Positions 1 through 6,016 of a stretch of DNA of 10,699 nucleotides are shown one piece after another. The translations under genes were made by a program, and so were the position numbers. This stretch comes from Candidatus Iainarchaeum sp. (lineage in GTDB: Archaea > Iainarchaeota > Iainarchaeia > Iainarchaeales > JAAZKV01). How positions within the stretch are numbered: position 1 is the stretch's first letter; each line of letters starts with the position of its first letter. Location: contig JAPLVQ010000168.1 of NCBI GenBank assembly GCA_026397035.1, forward strand, positions 1 through 10,699, given 5' to 3'. The notes beneath the pieces are model-generated. The model was not told where the DNA came from and searched no databases. It saw nothing but the letters and a program-made list of their open reading frames with translations.

Positions 1-19
1 GAGCGAGGCGCAAGCGGGG

Positions 20-1231
20 TTATAGGGGCAGAGCAACAGCGGAGCCCCTATCCCATTTTTTCATATTAGTTCTGGATTTTGTAATTATGGATTTTTCCAG
101 TTCACTTGCTAGTCTTGCAATCTCAATTCTGGCGTTTTGTTTTTTTGCAAGCGCGCTGATTTTTTCTAATCGTTTTGAGTATTCCTTTGATTCGGAAAGT
201 AATTTTATTAGTTTTGCAATTTCTTCTGCGGGCGTAGTATAAGAAATTCTTTTTCCCAGTCCTAGTCTTTCAAGTCCGTTGGCGTTTGATTCCTGCTCAT
301 AATGCCCAAGGTCTGGCGCTGAGATTATTGGTATTCCAAGAGAGAGTGCTTCCATTATTTGAGAATGGCCTCCTCCGCTGATTATTACACTGGATTTGCT
401 CATTATAGGAAAAGGGTATGTTAAATTGCCGTGCGATTTTAAGTTCTTGCTGCGGTTATTAATTACTGCATTGGGTCCTGCTGCCAAATCAAAATTATAT
501 TCAGGGAGCATTTTTGCAGTTTCAACAATTGTTCCTAAAAGGATTTTTCTATATCCAAATCCCCCTATTGAAGAGTAAACTCTTTTGTTTTTAGGAGTGT
601 TTTGATTTTTGATATTTTTGCCAAAGTTTTTTTCGTTTTTGCATTCTTTTCTTACAAGCGGTCCGATATAACTGACTTTGTTTTGCATTTTTTTTGTAAA
701 AGAAAGCGCATCAGCGCAAACAGTATAGGGTGGGGCAAAATCTATTACAAGTATTTTATCCATTTTTTCTAGCGAGCCCTGCCCGAATCTTTCAACGAGT
801 TTTCCTGCTAATTTGAGCAGAGGGTTTTTGTGTAATTTGAAGAATTTATAAAGCGAGTTTTGGTTTAGAACCATCCAAATAGGAATTTTTTTTCTTCTTG
901 CAAGTATTGCAGGTACAATAAAGCTGTCAGATATTACTAAATCCGGAGCTTCTTTTTTTATCAGCGAGCGGTATTTTAGTATCGCTGTGGGGTTAGCGTG
1001 CCTGACAGTTTTTAGAATTGATCTTGAGAGACTGAATTTCCCGCCTTTTCCAACTAAACTAATCTCGCTAGGAACCGTAATTACATTTAATCCATTCTTT
1101 TTCCCAAATTCCTGAGCGTATCCATAAGAAGCGTAAACAACTTTGTGCTTTTTTTCCAGTTCCTTTCCAGCGGCAATAGTTCGAGTAGTGTGTCCTAAGC
1201 CCTCTCCGCAGTAAAAATACAAAATCTTCAT
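20..1231 (-). CDS. Glycosyltransferase of the MurG/MJ1255-like (GT28-type, GT-B) group
   Basis: This 403-residue protein has the two Rossmann halves of a GT-B glycosyltransferase. The N-terminal half opens with a beta strand and a glycine loop, GEGLGH at residues 9-14, followed by TTRTIAAGKEL, as in MurG-like enzymes. The C-terminal half has the nucleotide-sugar loop ISGGGHSQIMEAL (284-296), then GIPIISAP and an E/Q-rich stretch with EQESNANGLE (312-321), where this family contacts the donor. It should move a sugar from an NDP-sugar to a lipid or glycan acceptor at the inner face of the membrane; donor and acceptor cannot be read from sequence. The start at 1231 is supported by the MKILYFYCGEGLGH opening and by an AT-rich box about 25 bases upstream. 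The last dozen residues (after about 390) are encoded by GC-rich palindromic DNA unlike the rest of the gene and may be an acquired tail. The family call is firm; the substrate is unknown. Confidence 0.85.
   Translation of the reverse strand: MKILYFYCGEGLGHTTRTIAAGKELEKKHKVVYASYGYAQEFGKKNGLNVITVPSEISLVGKGGKFSLSRSILKTVRHANPTAILKYRSLIKKEAPDLVISDSFIVPAILARRKKIPIWMVLNQNSLYKFFKLHKNPLLKLAGKLVERFGQGSLEKMDKILVIDFAPPYTVCADALSFTKKMQNKVSYIGPLVRKECKNEKNFGKNIKNQNTPKNKRVYSSIGGFGYRKILLGTIVETAKMLPEYNFDLAAGPNAVINNRSKNLKSHGNLTYPFPIMSKSSVIISGGGHSQIMEALSLGIPIISAPDLGHYEQESNANGLERLGLGKRISYTTPAEEIAKLIKLLSESKEYSKRLEKISALAKKQNARIEIARLASELEKSIITKSRTNMKKWDRGSAVALPL
22..51. repeat. GC-rich inverted repeat over the glycosyltransferase stop codon
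   Basis: ATAGGGGC (22-29) pairs perfectly with GCCCCTAT (44-51) across a 14-base loop. The stem overlaps the stop codon of the glycosyltransferase gene. Bases 1-54 are about two-thirds G+C, against roughly one-third in the surrounding DNA. It may be a transcript-end hairpin or part of a dispersed palindromic repeat cut by the window edge. There is no T-run beyond it that would make a clear terminator. Confidence 0.5.
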
Positions 1232-1250
1232 TCTCTTCGCCCTAAAATTT

Positions 1251-1260
1251 CCATATTATG
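1251..1260 (-). promoter_or_regulatory. TATA-like box of the glycosyltransferase gene
   Basis: On the minus strand this reads CATAATATGG, centred about 25 bases before the ATG at 1231. That places transcription start at or next to the start codon. It is weaker than the other boxes in the window. The 128-base gap 1232-1359 otherwise holds only T-rich sequence with no gene that I can see. Confidence 0.4.
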
Positions 1261-1359
1261 CTCTATACTTTTCTCGTTGTGCTAATTCCATTCAAACTAA
1301 CATTGTTCTCACTTCTTATGTTAATTACTTTGGAGTATTAAATTGTTTCTGGGTCGATT

Positions 1360-2145
1360 TTATTTTATTGCAATGCAAATCATGTCTTTGGAATCTGTGT
1401 CATATGGTTTTCCTGTCCAGTCTGAGTAAAACTTGACTTCTTTGAATCCTGCTTTTTTACACAAATATTCAAACTCTTCTATTGAATAAAATCTTACAGA
1501 GTATTCTTTTGCCTCCACAAGTCCGCCTTTTTCAATAATCCAAATCCCATAATTCCTATTTGTTTCTTTATTATAAAATTCAACTTGACGCAAAACGCCA
1601 CCATTTGTTAGGGGTCGTTTCTCGAATTCTTTATTTTGTCCAGATATAATTTGTGGAATATTGCCGTCAGTGTGCATCAAAAAACGGCCTCCTTTTTTCA
1701 ACGCATTATAAAAGTTTTTTAGGACTGTAAAGTTGTCAAGATCATTGTCAAAGAATCCGAATGAATAGAACATATTAATTACTAAATCGAACTTTTCAGA
1801 ATAATTAACTTTTAGCATACATTCTTTTACAAAATTTACTTTGACTTTTTGTTTTGCAGCCTCTTTAATTGCTGTGTTTAATTCGTATGAATTCAGATCC
1901 ACTCCGATAACTTTTAACCCTGCGTTTGCTAGACTAATGCTGTGCCTGCCGTATCCGCACGGGCAGTCCAATACTTTATCCCCTTTTCTTAATGAGCACA
2001 ACTTAATAATTCCTTGTGTTTCTTCGTTTGTTCTTTCAGAGAGAGTCATTTTTTTTGAATCATTATATCCTTCAATTGAATTATCCCCTTGCATGTAAAA
2101 CTTGCCGAAGAATCCGCTGTTTTCAGTCCACCAATTTGAATTCAT
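1360..2145 (-). CDS. Class I SAM-dependent methyltransferase, substrate unknown
   Basis: This 261-residue protein has a Rossmann methyltransferase core. Motif I is VLDCPCGYGRHSISLA (58-73), the glycine-rich SAM loop in the CGYGRHS variant. It is followed by VIGVDLN (79-85), whose Asp83 should bind the ribose hydroxyls. The motif IV region is FDLVINMFYSFGFF (119-132) and the post-core strand is ALKKGGRFLMHTDGN (148-162). The C-terminal part (SIEEFEYLCKKAGF, 221-234) is the usual helix before the last antiparallel strands. The start is backed by a good TATA-like box about 30 bases upstream. The 128-base gap after the gene and its own promoter argue against an operon with the glycosyltransferase. 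Small-molecule, lipid, protein or RNA substrates are all possible; nothing here picks one. Confidence 0.85.
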   Translation of the reverse strand: MNSNWWTENSGFFGKFYMQGDNSIEGYNDSKKMTLSERTNEETQGIIKLCSLRKGDKVLDCPCGYGRHSISLANAGLKVIGVDLNSYELNTAIKEAAKQKVKVNFVKECMLKVNYSEKFDLVINMFYSFGFFDNDLDNFTVLKNFYNALKKGGRFLMHTDGNIPQIISGQNKEFEKRPLTNGGVLRQVEFYNKETNRNYGIWIIEKGGLVEAKEYSVRFYSIEEFEYLCKKAGFKEVKFYSDWTGKPYDTDSKDMICIAIK

Positions 2146-2168
2146 AAATCTAAACCTGATTAAACTCT

Positions 2169-2184
2169 TTTTAAATATAATTTC
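2169..2184 (-). promoter_or_regulatory. TATA-like box of the methyltransferase gene
   Basis: The minus strand carries AAATTATATTTAAAAA, centred about 30 bases before the start codon at 2145. This is close to the archaeal TATA consensus and to leaderless spacing. The rest of the 2146-2288 gap shows no ORF or RNA gene that I recognise. Confidence 0.55.
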
Positions 2185-2288
2185 TAGCCAGTACTTTATT
2201 CAAATCCGCAAAGCATTGGAGGGAATACCTGCACGGACCTTTTCATGATTTTGACATCCTATTATTTTTTACTTAATCCATAAAGGAA

Positions 2289-3581
2289 TTACTCCTCATT
2301 TTCTAGCAGCCATTTCCATGCAGGTTGCACATGTATTTTTTGTTTGTCTTTAATTATTTCTTGCTTTTGATCAAGAGTAATAATTGTGTTGTTTTTTGTT
2401 TTAAGTGAACCAGATGCTTGGAGAAGACCGTTTATTTCTCTATCTTGGTTTTGTGGTGAAAGCTCATATGTTACTTGATTTGCTGATAAAATAGATTGAC
2501 CTTGTTTGAGTATAAAATCACATTCTTTTGTTTCCTTAAAATAATAAGTTTCTATGTTTCTTCTTTTTGTTTCTTGCATTATGAGGGATTCAAGCAATTT
2601 TCCTTTATCTTCTGTTGAGTTTGTTGATAAAAATGTTTGAAAACAATTATCTGCCAAATATATTTTTTTAGGATTCATAAGCCTTATTCTCGCGGAATAA
2701 GAAAATTTTTGCAAAGTAAGTACAAAAAACGATTCTTCAAGATATTTTAGATATAATGAAATTGTTTTTGTACTAGCTTTTATTGAATTCGCTTTGAGTA
2801 TCTTATTAAAAGAGTTCGTTGAAAATGTACTGCTGTTATTACTTAATATATAATTCATGAGCATTTCCATAATGTCACGATTATTTATTGTGTATCTTTC
2901 CAGTATGTCTTTGTAAAATATTGTTTCAAAATAGGCTTTTGCTAATTCCCTTTTTTCCGTAATTGTCTCCGCTTTCACTATTTGAGGGTATCCGCCGTAT
3001 TTTGTATATTCTTCAAATAATCTGTTTAGCTCGCCTTTTTTCTCTGCAGAATAACTTGTTTTCAAATCATATGTAAATCCGCGCACTCTTAGAAATTCTG
3101 TGAATGAAAAGGGGAGAAGCAAATGGCTCTTGTATCTTCCGCGCAATTCGGTTGCAACTTCATTACTTGCAAGTTTTGATGAGGAACCGCTTATTACAAT
3201 GTTATATTGTCCAAGATTATTTAGGCGTCTTAGGAATTTGCTCCATTGGGGCACTTCTTGTATCTCATCAAAAAACAAGTATTTTGCTTTTTTACTGGAA
3301 ATTTCGCTGTGAGCTACAAATAAATCGTCTAAATCTTGCGGTTTCATTCCAGAAAGCCGATTATCTTCAAAGTCAATGAAAATTATTTCTTCCTTTGAGT
3401 AGGTTTTCAACAAGTTTTCTATTATAAAGAACATTAAATATGTCTTTCCAACCCTTCTTGGGCCAATTATTGCAGTTATTAACTCTTTATTTGGAGTGAC
3501 TTTGAGTTCCCTTTCAATTAAAGAGGGCAATTTTCTCTCAAACCATTCAACTAAAATACTTTTGAAAACTTCCTTTTTCAT
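2289..3581 (-). CDS. AAA-family ATPase with C-terminal DUF4143 (COG1373)
   Basis: The protein is 430 residues from ATG 3581. The frame stays open to an ATG at 3641, but the TATA box at 3604-3610 lies inside that 20-codon extension and is 26 bases from 3581, so the shorter form is chosen. Walker A is GPRRVGKT (40-47) and Walker B is KYLFFDEIQE (100-109). VISGSSS (129-135) is a sensor-like strand, followed by ELRGRY (145-150). The C-terminal DUF4143 part has LEESFFVLTL (281-290) and then KETKECDFIL (349-358), resembling the E-x-D core of PD-(D/E)xK folds. The strand after it reads QVTYEL (369-374), where nuclease-like relatives have an I-E-V-K pattern, so cleavage is doubtful. The family is common, patchily spread in archaea and bacteria, and has no agreed function. 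The repeat-rich region upstream suggests tight control. Confidence 0.88.
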   Translation of the reverse strand: MKKEVFKSILVEWFERKLPSLIERELKVTPNKELITAIIGPRRVGKTYLMFFIIENLLKTYSKEEIIFIDFEDNRLSGMKPQDLDDLFVAHSEISSKKAKYLFFDEIQEVPQWSKFLRRLNNLGQYNIVISGSSSKLASNEVATELRGRYKSHLLLPFSFTEFLRVRGFTYDLKTSYSAEKKGELNRLFEEYTKYGGYPQIVKAETITEKRELAKAYFETIFYKDILERYTINNRDIMEMLMNYILSNNSSTFSTNSFNKILKANSIKASTKTISLYLKYLEESFFVLTLQKFSYSARIRLMNPKKIYLADNCFQTFLSTNSTEDKGKLLESLIMQETKRRNIETYYFKETKECDFILKQGQSILSANQVTYELSPQNQDREINGLLQASGSLKTKNNTIITLDQKQEIIKDKQKIHVQPAWKWLLENEE

Positions 3582-3603
3582 AATACTACAATAAAACAAA
3601 CAG

Positions 3604-3610
3604 TTTATAA
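3604..3610 (-). promoter_or_regulatory. TATA box of the AAA ATPase gene
   Basis: The minus strand reads TTATAAA, centred 26 bases before ATG 3581. This fits leaderless transcription and decides the start codon. The first 18-bp palindrome begins at 3612, where the BRE element should lie. Confidence 0.6.
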
Positions 3611-3611
3611 G

Positions 3612-3629
3612 TGTTTCCTTTGGGAAACA
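3612..3629. promoter_or_regulatory. Palindromic operator candidate, site 1
   Basis: TGTTTCC-TTTG-GGAAACA is a perfect inverted repeat, with 8-bp arms if the flanking G/C pair at 3611 and 3630 is counted. It abuts the ATPase TATA box on its upstream side, so a bound protein would block or recruit TFB/TBP. Confidence 0.55.
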
Positions 3630-3643
3630 CTTTAAGCTCAATC

Positions 3644-3661
3644 TGTTTCCCTAATGAAACA
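3644..3661. promoter_or_regulatory. Palindromic operator candidate, site 2
   Basis: TGTTTCC-CTAA-TGAAACA has the same length and layout as site 1, with one mismatched pair. Its centre is 32 bp from the centre of site 1, about three helical turns, so both sites face the same side of DNA. Matching sequence and phasing make a dimeric regulator likely. Confidence 0.55.
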
Positions 3662-3674
3662 TATTTTTGGATGG

Positions 3675-3717
3675 TTGCTCAATATAATGAGCATAATAAT
3701 GTGGTATTGCTCAATAT
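3675..3717. repeat. Pair of 11-bp direct repeats, 32 bp apart
   Basis: TTGCTCAATAT occurs at 3675-3685 and again at 3707-3717. The first copy lies in a palindrome, GCTCA-ATATAA-TGAGC (3677-3692), and the second in TATTG-CT-CAATA (3705-3716 approx.). A third core GCTCAAT is at 3636-3642. The 32-bp step equals that of the TGTTTCC sites just downstream of them with respect to the ATPase gene. Confidence 0.5.
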
Positions 3718-3839
3718 GACGAAAAATATATTGGAAACCTATTTCTTGTAATATACAACAATACAAGGACCGAATTACCTGCAAAAGTCATTAGTTAAAT
3801 CGTGGTAAAGTTAAACTAAATGTTAATAAAAGTAATACT

Positions 3840-3863
3840 TTGATTTAAATGACTTTAAATCAA
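3840..3863. repeat. 24-bp AT-rich palindrome
   Basis: TTGATTTAAA (3840-3849) and TTTAAATCAA (3854-3863) are perfect 10-bp arms around TGAC. An all-A/T stem with so few G-C pairs would make a weak RNA hairpin, so a protein-binding DNA site is more likely. It lies 126 bases beyond the stop codon of the 4819-3989 gene and about 260 bases upstream of the ATPase start. Confidence 0.45.
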
Positions 3864-3988
3864 TCAAAATAGCTATTTTAAGCCTGCTAAAACGACACAA
3901 AAGATGAAAATACTTAGAACCACATGAATGAACCCTTCAAAGCTGTTTTTGGAATATAAAGGGATTCATGTTTGTTAGTTTTGAAGTA

Positions 3989-4819
3989 TTACCTTTTCTG
4001 AAGTACGGTTAGGTACCATTTATTTCGAGTGTAACTATAGGGCTGCTCTTTTGGGTTAAGCGGACCCGTTACTTCTCTATAGTTCATCTTTACTATTCTT
4101 AGGCCTGCAGTAGTTGCTTCTTGCGGTTTAAAAAGCACTTTATTATTTTGGCAACTAATAATAATCACGCCCCCTCTTTTTAGTTTTGATGCGAATTGAG
4201 AAAGAATGTTTGCCCGTTCGCGGAATCGTTTTCGTACAAAATCCATAATTGGTTTCTTTTTTTCAGGCTCAATTTTTAACAATCCGTTATACATTCCCAA
4301 GGATAAATCGCGGTCTATAAGAAGGGAGTCCCGTCCTGAACGAATTGGTCCAAAAAGTGCTGGGTCTGGTTTGGCATCATACCTAAATGCGTCGTATTGA
4401 AAAATATTATTTGCCATTATTGCATCAAAGTTGTTTTCCTTTAGAGAAATACCAATTGACTGTACTTGTTCGTTATGTGTTGTTACTTGCGCCTGCTCAA
4501 CTTCTGTTAGGAATTCTGAAAAGAAATTTCGTTCAGAAACTAGAAGAATCTTTTTTCCTTTTAATATTCCAAGTTCTCGTCGTGCGGCATGGAGAATTGT
4601 TGAATATATTTGAGGGTTATAATACTTGTCACCATGAAACGGCTCGTCACCGCGGTATCCTTTGCGTTTGAAGAACTCGATAAGTGCAGCATCTTCTCTG
4701 GAAAATCGAAGATTGGTATGCTCTTCATTGAAGCGTGACACTATTTTGATAAGTTTTTCCCTTTTGGCTCGTGTTTCTTTAGCAGCAAATTTCCTTTGTG
4801 TCCTTGCAGTTCTGCGCAT
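3989..4819 (-). CDS. Degenerate class I methyltransferase-like (Rossmann) protein
   Basis: This 276-residue protein has a very basic N-terminal helix (residues 1-25, rich in R and K) that could bind nucleic acid. After about residue 86 it follows the methyltransferase order: strand 1 KGKKILLVSE (87-96), strand 2 QVTTHNEQVQ (111-120), strand 4 NNFDAIMANNIFQYD (129-143), the SKLKRGGVIIISC turn and strand (211-223), and a last strand KWYLTVLQK. The glycine loop of motif I is replaced by SERNFFSEF, so SAM binding is doubtful. I do not recognise the family. It could be a lineage-specific RNA-binding pseudo-enzyme or a diverged methyltransferase. A TATA box sits 26 bases before the start, and the gene is transcribed away from fic across a 208-base shared control region. 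Confidence 0.75.
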   Translation of the reverse strand: MRRTARTQRKFAAKETRAKREKLIKIVSRFNEEHTNLRFSREDAALIEFFKRKGYRGDEPFHGDKYYNPQIYSTILHAARRELGILKGKKILLVSERNFFSEFLTEVEQAQVTTHNEQVQSIGISLKENNFDAIMANNIFQYDAFRYDAKPDPALFGPIRSGRDSLLIDRDLSLGMYNGLLKIEPEKKKPIMDFVRKRFRERANILSQFASKLKRGGVIIISCQNNKVLFKPQEATTAGLRIVKMNYREVTGPLNPKEQPYSYTRNKWYLTVLQKR

Positions 4820-4840
4820 GCACTATTAAAGTGGGTGGAA

Positions 4841-4849
4841 TAATATAAA
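4841..4849 (-). promoter_or_regulatory. TATA box of the methyltransferase-like gene
   Basis: The minus strand reads TTTATATTA, centred 26 bases before ATG 4819. This is the leaderless spacing seen for several genes here. Confidence 0.6.
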
Positions 4850-4943
4850 GTTATTGCGAACACTTATCAAAACACGACTTAATATTATGCGCCCAAATCA
4901 TTTTGGTACAAAATACAGCTAGTTTTCAAATCCGTAAAAGATG

Positions 4944-4958
4944 GAAAGGAATCCTTTC
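4944..4958. promoter_or_regulatory. 15-bp palindrome in the divergent fic promoter region
   Basis: GAAAGGA-A-TCCTTTC is a perfect 7-bp inverted repeat, followed at once on the plus strand by a T-rich run (4959-4971). It looks like a hairpin plus T-tract, but no plus-strand gene lies upstream to be terminated, so an operator for fic or its divergent neighbour is as likely. Confidence 0.4.
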
Positions 4959-4972
4959 GTTTTTTCTTTCTC

Positions 4973-4985
4973 GTGGTGTGACCAC
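4973..4985. promoter_or_regulatory. Palindrome upstream of the fic TATA box
   Basis: GTGGT-GTG-ACCAC has perfect 5-bp arms and lies about 10 bases upstream of the TATA-like box. TGTGAC within it (4977-4982) is mirrored by GTCACA at 5012-5017 on the other side of the box. Confidence 0.4.
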
Positions 4986-4995
4986 ATAAACAGTA

Positions 4996-5008
4996 AATAT
5001 ATAAATAT
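4996..5008 (+). promoter_or_regulatory. TATA box of fic, with an overlapping palindrome
   Basis: AAATATATAAATA is centred 26 bases before the ATG at 5028, again a leaderless layout. A second inverted repeat, TATGT-AGTC-ACATA (5006-5019), overlaps its downstream edge, at the expected start of transcription. Confidence 0.6.
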
Positions 5009-5027
5009 GTAGTCACATAATTATTGC

Positions 5028-5942
5028 ATGGTCTTTGTTGAGAAAAGAAAAGAAGGCACAAGCACGTTGTATTATCTTACCAAATCCTTTCGGGAAAAAG
5101 GCAGGGTAAAAAAGAAGCGCGTGTTTTTAGGCACTAATTTAACCCCTGAACAAGTACGCACACTTTCAGATGATGCAAACAAGATTTTGGGTGAAATCAG
5201 TTTCGATTCGGTGCTTAGCCCAAAGGAAATTGTTGAATTTGAAGAGTTGCGCCACTCACTGAACGAAAAAATCAGCACCTTTGAAAAGGACAATTTTTAC
5301 GAGCATTTTATCACTGAGTTCACTTACGATTCAAATGCCATAGAAGGCTCTTCGCTTACACTTGCGGAAACAAGCCACTTGTTGTTCAAAGGAATAACCC
5401 CTAAGAACAAGCCGATGAAACATCTGATAGAGGCAAAGAATCACAAAGAAGCGTATGATTTTGTTTCCTCACTTAAACAAAAAAAGCTTTCAACGCCGAT
5501 TCTCTGTAAAATCCAAAAAATAGTTGTAAAGGATACGCTTCCGTCACACCTCGAAGGCCAAGACGGGCGCTTGCGGACAGTTAATGTAAAAGTTGGCCAG
5601 CACATCGCCCCGCCGTTTTTTGTGGTCCAGCGGAAGCTCAAGACGCTTATAAAATGGTTCAATTTGAACATGAACAAGCACCACCCGATTGTCGTGGCTG
5701 CATATTTTCATTCAGAATTTGAGTCTCTTCATCCTTTCGCCGAAGGAAACGGAAGAACCGGGCGGCTGCTAATGAACTTCATGCTTACAAGGCACGGTTA
5801 TCCGCCAATAACGATATTCCTTAAACATAGGTTCGATTATTACCTAGCGCTTGAGAAAGCGCGAAATGAAAAAAACCTCAAGCCGCTGATTAAGATAATG
5901 AGAGAATGTTATAAAGAAATGGAAAAAACTTATACTGCTTAA
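5028..5942 (+). CDS. Fic-domain protein, putative protein AMPylase with inhibitory helix
   Basis: This 304-residue protein has the full Fic catalytic motif HPFAEGNGRTGR (235-246); its His should deprotonate the target hydroxyl and the GNGR loop holds the nucleotide phosphates. SNAIEG (102-107) fits the (S/T)xxxE(G/N) inhibitory motif, placed N-terminal to the core as in class II Fic proteins, so the enzyme should be held off by Glu106 in the resting state. The flap hairpin that positions targets is around 180-200 (GRLRTVNVKVGQ). The first 40 residues (KRKEGTSTLYYLTKSFREKGRVKKKR) form a basic beta-rich extension seen in many archaeal Fic proteins. No separate antitoxin gene lies beside it, consistent with the in-built inhibitor. 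Palindromes around its promoter suggest regulated expression. The family and catalytic competence are clear; the target is unknown. Confidence 0.93.
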   Translation: MVFVEKRKEGTSTLYYLTKSFREKGRVKKKRVFLGTNLTPEQVRTLSDDANKILGEISFDSVLSPKEIVEFEELRHSLNEKISTFEKDNFYEHFITEFTYDSNAIEGSSLTLAETSHLLFKGITPKNKPMKHLIEAKNHKEAYDFVSSLKQKKLSTPILCKIQKIVVKDTLPSHLEGQDGRLRTVNVKVGQHIAPPFFVVQRKLKTLIKWFNLNMNKHHPIVVAAYFHSEFESLHPFAEGNGRTGRLLMNFMLTRHGYPPITIFLKHRFDYYLALEKARNEKNLKPLIKIMRECYKEMEKTYTA

Positions 5943-6016
5943 TCTTCGCACAATGCTTTGAAGTTTTGCTGCACGAAAGTTAAAATAATGATGTGCTCAA
6001 AATATTTTGGTTAAAA

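Larger units (their letters stand above)
3642..3988. other. Non-coding, repeat-rich gap before the ATPase gene
   Basis: I see no convincing gene in this stretch: plus-strand ATGs at 3904 and 3924 open frames of only about 7-11 codons. It holds operator candidate 2, the TTGCTCAATAT repeats, a GGAAAC half-site at 3733-3738, nested TTGTA/TACAA inverted repeats at 3745-3767 and a 24-bp palindrome at 3840-3863. No tRNA-like or box C/D pattern was recognised. Confidence 0.6.

Noticed and set aside
2289..3581. DUF4143 ATPase as an active nuclease of a defence system
   Set aside because: The lysine expected after the E-x-D core is replaced in QVTYEL, and no defence partner genes are adjacent.
3582..3641. 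N-terminal 20-residue extension of the AAA ATPase
   Set aside because: The TATA box and first operator candidate lie inside this stretch, and the extension has no family similarity; ATG 3581 is preferred.
3612..3717. CRISPR-like array
   Set aside because: The 32-bp periodicity involves only two copies each of two different short motifs; no full-length repeat-spacer units exist and no cas genes are nearby.
4895..4945. Possible tRNA (TTCAAATCC resembling a T-arm)
   Set aside because: No matching acceptor stem, anticodon arm or CCA context could be drawn; similar hits at 2200 and 7511 fail in the same way.
4944..4971. Intrinsic terminator (palindrome plus T-run)
   Set aside because: No plus-strand gene precedes it, and the loop would be only one to three bases; it is kept as an operator candidate instead.
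5993..6016. GTG start giving eight extra residues to the TPR protein
   Set aside because: No TATA-like box or ribosome site fits GTG 5993; ATG 6017 begins the charged helix directly and is the more usual codon.
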